From positions 62,203,001-62,267,000 of the forward strand of contig NC_088918.1 in assembly GCF_963576675.1 (NCBI RefSeq): DNA of 64,000 nucleotides, in the 5' to 3' direction. Below are positions 35,507 through 45,853 of this stretch, in pieces. The notes under the pieces were generated by a model. The model did not search any database. It had not been told where the DNA came from and saw only the letters and a program-made list of their open reading frames with translations. Made by a program: the position numbers and the translations under genes. The stretch's first letter is position 1. Every line of letters starts with the position of its first letter. This DNA is from Euphorbia lathyris. Lineage: Eukaryota; Streptophyta; Magnoliopsida; Malpighiales; Euphorbiaceae.

Positions 35507-38500
35507 TTAAGAATAACAGCAAGTTACATCCCCATTAATACAATCAGAGATAAAAGAAGGAAAATCATCCTTAAGGATTTCCGTTTGTGCTAAATTTAAT
35601 CCCCAAGCAGCAAGTTTATGTGCTGGGATATTTGCAGATCTTTGTTCATGAACAATTCTAAAACACAGAAAACAGCAGCTGATCTGCAGAATATTCTCAA
35701 CCAACACTCCCAACCAATTTGGACCCGTGAACTTTGATTGAACTAATTTGACCGCTTCTAGTGAATCAGTTGCCAACGTGATAGACTGGAAGCCTGCATC
35801 CCGGGAAATCCTCATGCTAGCAGCAATCGCTTGAAGTTCAACATGGAGGGCCGAAAGTGAGGAGCCAATTGGACCACCTCCCGACAGCAGCACCAATCCT
35901 TCGTGATTTCTAATGACGAAACCAAATCCACTTCTGTTCCCATTAGGTAGAAAAGCTGCATCAGTGTTCACTTTAAATTCATTTATATCAGGAGGACGCC
36001 ACAAGCAATTTGGATTCTTTTCGCCTTCACTCCCTGCATTTTCCCGTACAGGTCTTGTATCAGTAACCCTTGACAAAACCTCCAAACCGTGCACCATTTC
36101 ATTGACAATCGCCATACCTCGAGCAGTGCCAATTGGAGGTTGCTGGTGAGCCAGGCGGTTGCGTTCCGCCCAGATAATCCACAGGATACCGCAAACAGTT
36201 GCAAATTCCTGCTTTGTAGTCATAGAGGAAATCTGCCACAACCAATCCAAGCAATTCTGCGCAACAATCTTATAGACCTTCAGCGGCAACATAGACGATT
36301 TCCAGAAATCCTTAGCACCTTTGCAGTCCCTAAATAGATGAATTATTGACTCACCAGACAAACCACAGAGCCAACAACTGTCAAACTTAATTACCCCTTT
36401 TCTATAGAGGATAGAGTTACAGGGAATGTACTCTTTATAGGCGCACCATACCATGTGGATAACTTTAGGGGGCAGATTTAAGCTCCAAAGTTTCCGCCAG
36501 AAAGAGGAGGGATTCATAGACGTTGTAGCATACTCCGTCCAGCAAGGTAGACCAGAAATTGCAATCCTATAACCCGTCTTTACTGAGTAACTTCCTGATT
36601 TGGTGTCCCTCCAGTAGATTCTATCAGCCCCAGCAGAACGACTCAAAGGTAATCTTAAAATGGCAGCTGCAACTTCCGGGGCAAAGCACTGTTTTATTAA
36701 TTCCTGCTTCCACTGAAACTCATCAAGATTTATCAGGCACGAAACCTTACGAGATGACAGATCATGAAAGAGAGTTAGCGGCCTGTTGCAAGGGACCCCT
36801 TCAACCCAGCGATGCTCAAAGATATCCACCAGGTGACCATTGCCAATCCGCCAAGAAGATCCCTCAATTACAATTTGTCTAGCTTTCAACAAGCTGCGCC
36901 ATACCAGACTAGGACAAAAGCCAACGTTAGCATCCAAAATCTCATGCCTGGGATGATATTTGTGTTTTAGGACTTGGGCACACAGGGAGTTAGGATTCTC
37001 TATTAGTCTCCAAACTTGTTTTGCGAGAAGTGCCATATTGAAAGCATAAAGGTTTCGGAACCCCAGGCCCCCATACAATTTTGACTGGCAGAGTCTGTCC
37101 CATTTACTCCAGTGAATTCTATCCCTCTTTGGATCGTTGCACCACCAAAACTTAGCAATTTGTTGTTGGAGCTCCTCACAAAACGTCTTCGGCAGTAAGA
37201 AGCAACTCATGACATATACTGGGATTGCTTGTGCTATAGATTTTATTAGGACCTCTCGACCTCCTCTAGAAAGCAGCTTTTCCTGCCATCCCCCGATTCG
37301 TTTCATCAATCTTTCCTTAAGGTATTTAAACATAACTTTCTTTGATCGACCAATCATCACCGGAAGGCCTAGGTACTTAGTGAACCGCTCAACAGCTTGT
37401 ATGTTAAGTATGGAGATGAGGCTTTCCTTGCTCGCACAGCTTACCCCCCTACTAAAAGTGGCTTCCGTCTTGTCGAAATTTATTTTCTGACCCGAGACTA
37501 CTTCATATAGGAGAAGAATCTGTTTGACCTTGGTGCATTCTGTTACAGTAGCTCTGAAAAAGATTACTGAATCATCTGCAAAAAAATAGGTGTGAGATTG
37601 AGGGGCTGGACTTGTGTACACGGATACCATGTAAATGTCTGTTCATTTCAGCTTTCCTAATCAGTGCTGAGAGCCCTTCCGCGCATATAATGAACAAATA
37701 GGGAGAAATCGGATCTCCTTGTCGGAGACCCCTTGTCGGCTTAACGAAGCCTTTTGGAACCCCATTTATCAGGAAAGAGAAGGTTGCTGAACTGACACAT
37801 TGATGGATTATGGAGCACCAGCTTTCGGGGAACTTCATTGCCCTCATCATATCAATTAGGAAACCCCACTCAACACGGTAATAAGCTTTTCTCATATCTA
37901 ATTTCAGCGCACAAATGCCCTTTTTTCCCTTGATCCTATGCTTCATAGAGTGAAATAATTCAAACGCAATCAGTGCATTATCCGTGATTAACCGCCCCGG
38001 AACAAAAGCGCTCTGAGTAGGATTTATAATGGAGTACAGGATCCCTTTCATCCTATTAGCAATTGTCTTAGACACAAGCTTGTATAACACATTGCAGAGA
38101 CTAATAGGGCGAAGGTCCTTGAGGTTACCCGGATTCCTAACTTTTGGAATGAGGGTAATGTAAGTGTGGTTCATGTTATCTGGGAACCTTTGTGATTCAT
38201 TCAATATACCTAGGACACAGTCTGTAACTTCAGACCCGATGATATCCCAATAAGTTTTAAAAAACATACCTGACATCCCATCAGGGCCTGGTGACTTGGA
38301 GCTATCCATTTCATGGAGCGCATGTTCAACCTCGGATTTGTCAAAAGGTCGTGAAAGGGCTTCAATTTGGTCATCAGTCAAGAATCTATCAACCGCTTCT
38401 AGAACTTCCGAGGATTGCAACGGGTTAGAGGTGGAGTATAGGTTTCTGAAATATTGAACAATAATCTGTTCAATTTCTTCTTCATTCTCCTTCCATTCTC

Positions 38501-39641
38501 CACACTCATTTTGTAGCTTTGTTATAACATTCGTTTTCCTTCTAGAACTGGCTTTCGAGTGGAAAAATTTCGTATTTCGATCCCCCTCGCGTAACCAACT
38601 GACCCGGGTCCGTTGCCTCCACATAACCTCCTCCGCTTCTTGAAGCCTCTCAATCTGCCTTGTGATGTTCTTTACAGATTCTGCTCTTAAATTGCAATTT
38701 GGCAGACTTTCCATCTTCACAAGTTGTTGGTATAAGGATTTTATCCTCTTTCCCACATGACCAAACGTCACTTTGTTCCAGTGACTAAGCCTTTTACTAC
38801 AATTACCAATCTTCCCACAGACTGAGAGCTGATCTGTAGTAGGCCTCTCATTCCATGCTTCAATGATCACTTCCCGGCATGAAGGGTCCCGCGTCCACAT
38901 GTTTTCAAATCGGAAAGGTTTAGCTTTCTTAGGGGTGAAGCCATCAGTATCAAGCAAAATAGGGGAATGATCAGATGCTATGCGAGGTAAATGTGTAACG
39001 ACCGTATTCGGGAAAAGAATCTCCCATTGAACTTGACAAACAGCTCTGTCTAGCCTCTCCCGAACCAGTGCTGATCCCCGTCTTCCATTTGTCCAAGTGA
39101 ATGGAGAACCCACAAAATTCAAGTCGAAAAGATCACATGTGTCCAAGCAGTTCCGAAATGCTTCCATATTTTTGTATTCTGACTCGTTGCCCCCCTCCTT
39201 CTCCTTTGAGTACATGATCTCGTTAAAGTCACCTATGCACATCCATGGAAATGGTTCTCTTCGGTGCAGTTCCGTCATAAGACTCCATGTTAGGTGTTTA
39301 CGACTTGCTTCCGACCACCCGTAAATTCCGGTTCCCCTCCATACAACCTGTCCTGTACCATCTTCAATGCCAAAGTGAATGCAGTGTTGTGTGTACCCGA
39401 GGATTCGAACCATTATATCTTTCTTCCACATCAATACCAACCCACCTGACCTACCCACACAGTCAACTATAAAGAACTCAAAATTACAGAATCTATTCTT
39501 TACTCCTTGAACCTCTTCTCTTCTTAGTTTAGTCTCCATTAAGAATACCAAAGTTGGGTAATTACTTCTCACTAGGTGAGAGAGTTCACGGACCGTCCGG
39601 GGGTTACCCAAACCTCGGACGTTCCAACTTAAGAACCTCAT
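35507..39641 (-). pseudogene. L1 ORF2: endonuclease, reverse transcriptase, RNase H
   Basis: ATG at 39641 (MRFLSWNVRGLG). Order: apurinic-type endonuclease (METK, GDFN, SDHSPI), linker, RT (SPGPDG, LIPK, RGLRQGDPISPYLF, FADD), a cysteine-bearing zf-RVT region (SCWLCGLSGESIIHLFRDC), and a C-terminal RNase H-like domain (NTDAAF, LATDSLEA) usual in plant L1s. The frame breaks at seven T's (37586-37580) just before the FADD codons. Six T's would restore HLFFADDS, so a single inserted base separates the halves 39641-37572 and 37630-35507. In motif A the conserved second Asp of KAYDRVEW is Tyr (KAYYRVEW); the first, catalytic Asp (LKLD) is kept. Confidence 0.92.
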
Positions 39642-41206
39642 AGTTGTGGGCGGGGCGGGCAAGCAGCCTCCGCCGGTTTGTTTGGATTTGAGTCCTCCGA
39701 GTCTCCCCTGAACCTTTTCTCTTCTACCCCTGGCTCACAATTTACCTCTTGAAAGACTTCTGGAGCCTTTCTTTTATTATTCCCCAAGACCAACATCTCT
39801 CCATTGCCTGAAGAAAACGTCTCTTTTGTGCCAGCCCCTCTTCCCCTTGCAATTTTCTTCATTTTCATTCTGCTATTTTGATTACCACTTGGTTCGGATT
39901 TGGCCTGAGTTGTCACACAAGTGGAGTAATTTGTGATTTGGGTGGCTGGGAGGTTTGACTTTTCATAATTGAGGTAGTGTTCCCCACTAAGAATAGCTTT
40001 TTTAATTGGTCCTGTACTTTGAGTAGCTGATTCAATTTCCTGGGCCCTTTTGTTTGTGTACATTAATGAAGAGGGGTTCAGAGGTGTGCCAGAGACAAGG
40101 TTATTGCCAATTAGGACTTCTTTTTTGGCTATATCCTTTAGCATGTCAGCCCCTATCTTGTCCACATCCATCTGATTTTTGGCGTAGGGTGGCTTTGGAG
40201 AGTTATAGCTTCCAGGGCTCATTAAAGTGCTTGACTTTTTTTGCTCTTGAGTTTCTTTTGCTAATTGACATATTTGCCCTTCTGCATTCGGACATGAATC
40301 TTCAACAATTTCCATAGCTGTGCAACCCTCAGCAACGTCGTTTCCGATTTCCGTTTGACCCCAGCTTGTGAATAGAGGGCTCACATCAGTATTTAACTTC
40401 CGCCTTACTAAATTGGGCTTGTTAGGGGGAGTCTCCTTTACTTTTAGCAGCTTTGGATCATATTTGACTGCTCTAAGTTTGGTCGGAGTTGCTCGGAGTG
40501 ACTGTTCATATGGCCAATCTTCTCCTTGAAAGTCTTCAGGAACCTCACTACAATCGACATGGTTATGCCCTATCAACCCACACCAATAGCAGAAACTTGG
40601 AAGCTTTTCGTATTTGAACGACACCCACACCACCATACCATTGCCAGTCTTGACCTTAGCCCCCCGAAGGAGAGGTTTAGTGATATCAACTAGTACTCTC
40701 GCCCTTACATAGCTGTCCCAGGAGCTTATACTTTCAGTATCTAGGCTTCGTACCTGTCCTATTCTGCCCGCCACCGTTGTGATCGATGATTCGTCCCGAC
40801 GGTTTAGAGGGAGATTTAAGATTCTTACCCAGAATTCACAGAGATGCATCTTGATATCAGTTAGCTGTTCGTCTCCCCGTACATCTCGAAGAACAACCAG
40901 TTGACGCTCAAAATGCCATGGGCCTTCATTGAGGACCCTCTCCTTATCCCGACTAGACTCAAACTCGCATTGAAACAAATTATTACCTATATCTTTCAGT
41001 TGGAAGCCTTGCGTTCTCCACCCTATCTGAAATGCTTGAGCCATCCCCTTCAGATTAAGGGGCTTGTGAGTCATAACCTTGCCAATGATACAATTTTTGG
41101 GTTTCAGGGCGTTATCCACAACTGGTTCATTGTCCAGCTCTGTAATAATCTCCTCTGGCCCGGTTAGCTTTATCCTTGCTAACATGTCTTCAATATGCCC
41201 GGCCAT
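39638..41206 (-). CDS. L1 ORF1: DUF4283/zinc-knuckle RNA-binding protein
   Basis: From the ATG at 41206 (MAGHIEDML) the protein is 522 residues; the same frame is open to an earlier ATG at 41320. The N-terminal half has the DUF4283-type pattern (WHFERQLVVL, EFWVRILNLPL), and a CCHC knuckle CYWCGLIGHNHVDC follows. The C-terminal half is Lys/Pro-rich and probably disordered. By family it is the nucleic-acid-binding ORF1 protein of plant L1 elements. Its stop TGA overlaps the ORF2 start as ATGA (39641-39638). Confidence 0.85.
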   Translation of the reverse strand: MAGHIEDMLARIKLTGPEEIITELDNEPVVDNALKPKNCIIGKVMTHKPLNLKGMAQAFQIGWRTQGFQLKDIGNNLFQCEFESSRDKERVLNEGPWHFERQLVVLRDVRGDEQLTDIKMHLCEFWVRILNLPLNRRDESSITTVAGRIGQVRSLDTESISSWDSYVRARVLVDITKPLLRGAKVKTGNGMVVWVSFKYEKLPSFCYWCGLIGHNHVDCSEVPEDFQGEDWPYEQSLRATPTKLRAVKYDPKLLKVKETPPNKPNLVRRKLNTDVSPLFTSWGQTEIGNDVAEGCTAMEIVEDSCPNAEGQICQLAKETQEQKKSSTLMSPGSYNSPKPPYAKNQMDVDKIGADMLKDIAKKEVLIGNNLVSGTPLNPSSLMYTNKRAQEIESATQSTGPIKKAILSGEHYLNYEKSNLPATQITNYSTCVTTQAKSEPSGNQNSRMKMKKIARGRGAGTKETFSSGNGEMLVLGNNKRKAPEVFQEVNCEPGVEEKRFRGDSEDSNPNKPAEAACPPRPQL

Positions 41207-42100
41207 TAATCCTTTTCCCAGAATATGAAAACTAGTCCTGCACGAATTCTTTTCCCAGAAAATTACACATGTATCTTGCAATAAAACAAACCAGAAACCA
41301 GGTCGGTAAGAACCCTTCACTTAGAGTAGAGGAAGAAGGCCTACTTTAGGAAGGTAGAGAAAGACCACAGAAGGGCATTATCCAAATAATAATTCCATAC
41401 TAACCTAACTATTGAAATAATATCTTTGAAAATCACCCCACTGCTAAACTCAATGTTCATGTAATTTTAAATATTTGTGAGCCCACTTATTGGCGTAAAT
41501 AGGAATTTCATTTTATTTACACAAATATTTGTGAGTTTGATGACACATCAACTAATACGGATGAAACAAAAAAAATGGTAATTTTGTCAAAGAAAATACT
41601 TAACCTTCCTTCCCTTTCAAATTGGAGTGTAAAGAAAATAAGAGAATATTTACCCTCACCTATCTTACTCTTTAATTTACCCTCAATGAACTACTTACCC
41701 TACCTTACTTTAATTAACCTCCATCCAAACGAGCTCTTAGGGTTACTCCAACTCTCCATCTACTCTTTCATTCCCTATCTTTCTTCCTCCTCTTCTCCTG
41801 CCAATTTGCGGCTCTTTCTTCTTCTTGGCGATTTTCTTTTCTTTCCCTAATTTTGTACTATGTTCTTATCACCAATTTCTATTATTTGTTTGCTGGTTTG
41901 TTTCCCTCTCTATTTGCGCCTCCTATCGCTTTTACTGTTGCCGGACTGGTAAGACCGATTTCCATTTAATAATATTTGATTTATAATGTTTGCTTTATTT
42001 TGGTTTCCTTTTGCAGGATCTAGGAACTGAAGTTTGATAACTCTAGATTGTTGAAGTTCGGCTACTCCGTAGACCACCATATGCAGATTGGAAACCCCAG

Positions 42101-42200
42101 ATCGTCCTCCACAAACCCTAGCTCTTCCTTTGTTACTTACGATTAACCTCAGATCGTCCTCCACAAACGCTAGCTCTTCCTTTGTTACTTACGATTAAGT
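42101..42200 (+). repeat. Tandem duplication, 51-bp unit
   Basis: Two adjacent copies of a unit beginning CAGATCGTCCTCCACAAAC and ending TTACTTACGATTA, differing at one or two positions. Confidence 0.9.
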
Positions 42201-42803
42201 TATCATTTCTATTTGCCTTGGATTCTATGTATTCCTAATTTTTGTGCTTTCTTTTTGCAGTTTGTTTGAGATTTTTCGTACTCTAAAAATGGTTCTCTCC
42301 CACTCTTCTATAGAGGTTTGATTCAATGGCCAGTTACTGTAACATTTAATTATTTTCTCTGCCTATTTTTCTTCATTTGAGTTTTTTATGATCTGAAAAT
42401 GGTTCTCTCTCTCTTCTATAGAGACCTATGGCGCACCACCATCATCCAGGCTACTGAGGCAGGGATTTTGAGACAGTTTTCTTCTATGGATGGTATACGC
42501 TTCTTAAATCTTCTGCTTTTTGGTGATTGCATTTCAATTTTGAATTAGATCAGGTGGTTTTTTTCCACTTTACTTATGTGCAGATCCAAGAAGACGTTGC
42601 AATTGAAATGTTAGGCTTTTTTATACAGGTATTGGAGTTTTTTTTTACTTGCCAACCTATAAAGCTGTCTCTTTTTTGTTAACCAGTTAGCAATTTATAT
42701 AGTTATGCTACAGATGTAATCAAATTTATGTTCTTACTATAGACTCATTGATTTCTAAATATTCAATATTGCAATTCCACTTCTTATAATGCATTAGTCG
42801 ATT

Positions 42804-42910
42804 GGCAGCCTGTTTGTTTGCTTTGGTTCTTTAGTTGTTTAATAAAGATGTTATTTGGCAGCCTGTTTGTTTGCTTTGGTTCTTTAGTTGTTTCATAAAG
42901 ATGTTATTTA
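42804..42910 (+). repeat. Tandem duplication, 53-bp unit
   Basis: GGCAGCCTGTTTGTTTGC begins at 42804 and again at 42857; both copies run through AAAGATGTTATTT. Confidence 0.9.
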
Positions 42911-44730
42911 CCTACTTCATTTGTTAATTCAAAATGCCTTAATTGATTGGTAATAAGTATGTTAGTTTTGCACAGAGATGTCAAAACATGGCGAAGGGAC
43001 AATATTATAGACCTCTTTAATGGTTTTCCATTAATCACTTACAAATATTTTTTTTCCAACAAGATCTGCGGATTGGGCCTTTATGTTGAAAGGAAAATGG
43101 TTTCAGACCGAGGATGTGGAGGTAAATTACTTAAAAGTTACTCTCTATACAATCTTAGTCTTCCATTTTCCATGCTAATGATTGATTATTTGATAATCAA
43201 TTCATATTTATTGACAGTGAGACTAAGGGTTATAATACAACAGTAACCGTATGATTCAGGTTGAGCTCTTTGGCAAGCAAATAATAGATGTTGAAACTGA
43301 AGCGTGCAAGGAAAGAGACAACCCACTGTCACATCAGTCTAGAGCAAAACCTGTGTGCCTTTCATTGAGCATCGTATGATGAGAAGTATTACTCTGCTCC
43401 TAATGATTACAAGGTGAGTCGAATTACTTATGTTGCACTTGTATTTTGATTATGTGTTTAAATTGGGGTGAGATGAGCATTGCAGATAATGTTCCTTTCA
43501 TGATTTCAAAAAAGGAAGTTTCTTATTACGATCAATAGACATTCAAATTATTCTAAGTAAATTGTCACAATGCTTTCTTCCATTTCTATTACAATGGATT
43601 ATGAAATCTTATAATTGTATCTTTAATTTTGTTTTTGGTGATAGTGTACATATATAATAGAATAAATATGTGGCAGTTCTTGCATTGTCATCGAATTGAT
43701 CCAGTTGGTGTTAACGTTTTTTTTTGTTATCTGATATTAACATTTTTTATGGATTGATCCAGTTGGTGTTATTCTCCTTGCTGTTTATATAATTTCGAAT
43801 TGGTCAGAGATTGTGCTAGGAAATGCAAGTCAATTGCATTTAATAATGCTGTCTACCATCTTATTAGAACCCTGCATATATTTATTTTGTCAATCAGCCT
43901 TATACAAGTAGAAAGATGAGGCACGGGGTGCCATCGGAACCATCCTTAAGAGTTGGTTCTATTTGCTGTGTAAGATTTCATTTTTCCTATAAAATGTTCG
44001 GTTAGTAATTTCTTTAACGGGAGTGCAAATTAGTATGGAACATATGCATTGTAAATACCTGTTTATTTTTCATGTTGTCTGATAAAATTCAAACAAAACT
44101 TGATCTATTTATGTGGGTGGATGTTTATGGTTGGAAAAAATATAAAGAAGTTTGAGAGTGAGATTTTATGCTGTTGATTGTAGGGTTTTTTTAGTTTATT
44201 GATGCATTGAGTTTTAGTGATTTGTTCACTATTCGTATTTTCTTATTGTTTTTTTTTTCCTTTTCAGTTTAAGTTCGATTAAGATGAGCGACCCTATTAT
44301 CCCAAATTGTCCTTGCTGGATCTATTTCTGTGGAGTATTTTGCTGTTGGGTTTAGTAAATTTCATCTTTTTCTGTGGAGGTCCAACTCTTATTTTTCTCC
44401 TTCTTAGTGTCATATTAGGAAAGAGTTCTAATATGTTTTCATATGTCTGGGATGTTCCCTTTTGATGGATTTTGATGAATTTTGCTATATTCTTTTATTC
44501 CATTTGAATTAAAATGACATGATCCGAGGATTGGCTACTAAGAGTTAAATATTTTCCTTCATCAGCATTATTGGTTCAACATCTTAGTGGATACAAGAGG
44601 GAGATTTATATATACACCAAGAAATGGATATTCATATTTTAATTTGCTTACATTTTTTTTATCACTGATTCAATTAATCTATTAAGGATTTATGGTTCCA
44701 TGGTGGGTACATGTGATTATATTAAGTTTA

Positions 44731-44975
44731 CCCAATTTGAATAAATACTTAACGGAATCGTTATCTCATTGACAAATAACGATATTTTGACACTTGAACT
44801 TGACACGGTATTTCTTAAAGTTTTTATTGCCACATTGTCGAAATAATTATTTAGATTTAAAAAAGAAAACAATAAAAAAACAAACTCTAAACTAAAATCT
44901 ATTAAGTTCAAGTGTCAAAATATTGTTACTTATCAATGAGATAAAGATTCGGTTAAGTTTTAATATAAATTGGAT
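44731..44975. mobile_element. Foldback MITE inside the Helitron
   Basis: Arms around TTATCTCATTGACAAATAAC ... TTTTGACACTTGAAC and the complement (TTCAAGTGTCAAAATATTG ... CAATGAGATAA) face each other at about 44740-44800 and 44905-44965. Non-coding. Confidence 0.65.
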
Positions 44976-45853
44976 GAAATTTCACTAATTAGCATAGATC
45001 AGGGGCCAAATGTAACCAAATAATAGGTCATGACTAAATAATAAAATTTTGGATAGGTCACGGACCAAATAATGCTTTAAGCCTTTTTTGTTAACTCAAT
45101 TTCTACTGGTAGGTTTCTTTTCTATCATCTAATCATTTGTTTGTTTTGTTATGTTCCTTTATTTACAATCTGTTTCTTCTTTCTTTTTCTTTGGAGACAC
45201 GTATTGAAATGGTTATATAAGTCATGTTTCTTTGTTCTGTAAATGATTAATTTATTTGTAGTCTAAGTAGTGCCATCCATGAAGAATTTTCTTTGCTGCA
45301 TGTTTGTGAAGGTACACATTCTATCTGTTTTCCTCTTTTGTTCTATTTATATATCCTTTATGGTTTATTTAGTTATTTGCATACATTTTATTATTTTTCT
45401 ATTGAATTTTTTTTATTGAATGACAGTGTATTTTATTAATTGATAATAAAATAGTTCATCTGCAATATATTTACTTTTCTTACAAGACTCACTTAGATTT
45501 TTTCTAACTATCCTATGCTAATAACGTTGATCTTTTTTTTTCTTCTTAACAGGTACCAACCTCATTTTGTCAATTACATGATCCCCAATGTTAATCTCAT
45601 CCAAAGCTATCTTAAAAATGTATTTGCAACTTTCGCTTTTCCTGTTGCAATTTAATTAGTCTTCAATCAAACTTCCTATTGTAAAACTATTCAACATAGC
45701 CTTTACTTTTCTTCTATTTATAACTATATATATAAAAAATATACTATTAATTTTTTATTGCTGTTACCAATAGCCATATTATTTTAGCATAAAATATTTT
45801 AAACTAATTTTCTTCCGAAGCGAAGCGAGGGTGTCCTTCTAGTAACATATAAA

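Larger units (their letters stand above)
35473..41427 (-). mobile_element. Full-length plant L1 LINE
   Basis: 5.95 kb with perfect 16-bp target duplication GAAAATCACCCCACTG at 35457-35472 and 41428-41443. The poly(A) tail appears as a T-run from 35473 on the plus strand. ORF1 and ORF2 are present and a 5' leader of about 220 bp precedes ORF1. One homopolymer frameshift in ORF2 is the only coding break found. Confidence 0.95.
34903..41736. mobile_element. PIF/Harbinger-like MITE split by an L1
   Basis: The left terminus GGGCTTGTTTGGATGGAG and the right terminus ending CTCCATCCAAACGAGCTC (with one AC difference) are inverted repeats, flanked by TTA at 34900-34902 and 41737-41739. Without the L1 and its extra target copy it is about 0.86 kb. 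At about 35099-35215 it contains a piece similar to the arms of the outer MULE MITE (GGTACCAAAATAAATAGG). Confidence 0.8.
41740..45830 (+). other. Gene-like captured sequence in the Helitron, no intact ORF
   Basis: The region reads like a plant gene 5' end and intron-exon series: a pyrimidine-rich leader with AAACCCTAGC motifs near 42110, T-rich introns, AG/GT borders, and open segments at about 43251-43412 (followed by GTGAGT) and about 43915-43972 (KDEARGAIGTILKSW, followed by GTAAG). Reading frames between segments do not join into a protein I recognise. Two tandem duplications lie within it (about 42101-42200 and 42804-42910), plus a foldback MITE at 44731-44975. Probably host gene fragments carried by the Helitron. 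Confidence 0.45.
34689..45842 (+). mobile_element. Helitron with captured gene-like sequence, itself invaded
   Basis: Starts TCTATACTATTATATAAAG after an A (34688) and ends GTGTCCTTCTAG before a T (45843), the 5'-TC ... CTAG-3' and A|T insertion rule of plant Helitrons. The undisturbed opposite arm of the host palindrome preserves the empty site: its complement reads AAAAATA then TAACATA without a break. Removing the PIF MITE and L1 leaves about 4.3 kb. No Rep/helicase ORF is present, so it is non-autonomous. Only a weak short hairpin (CTTC/GAAG) can be drawn near the 3' end. Confidence 0.85.

Noticed and set aside
35913..36882. Plus-strand frames of 73-107 codons within the L1
   Set aside because: They are shadows of the continuous ORF2 on the other strand.
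43700..43780. Repeat of TTGATCCAGTTGGTGTTA as a target duplication
   Set aside because: The intervening 60 bp has a T-run but no clear element and the repeat borders are uneven; left as an unexplained small duplication.
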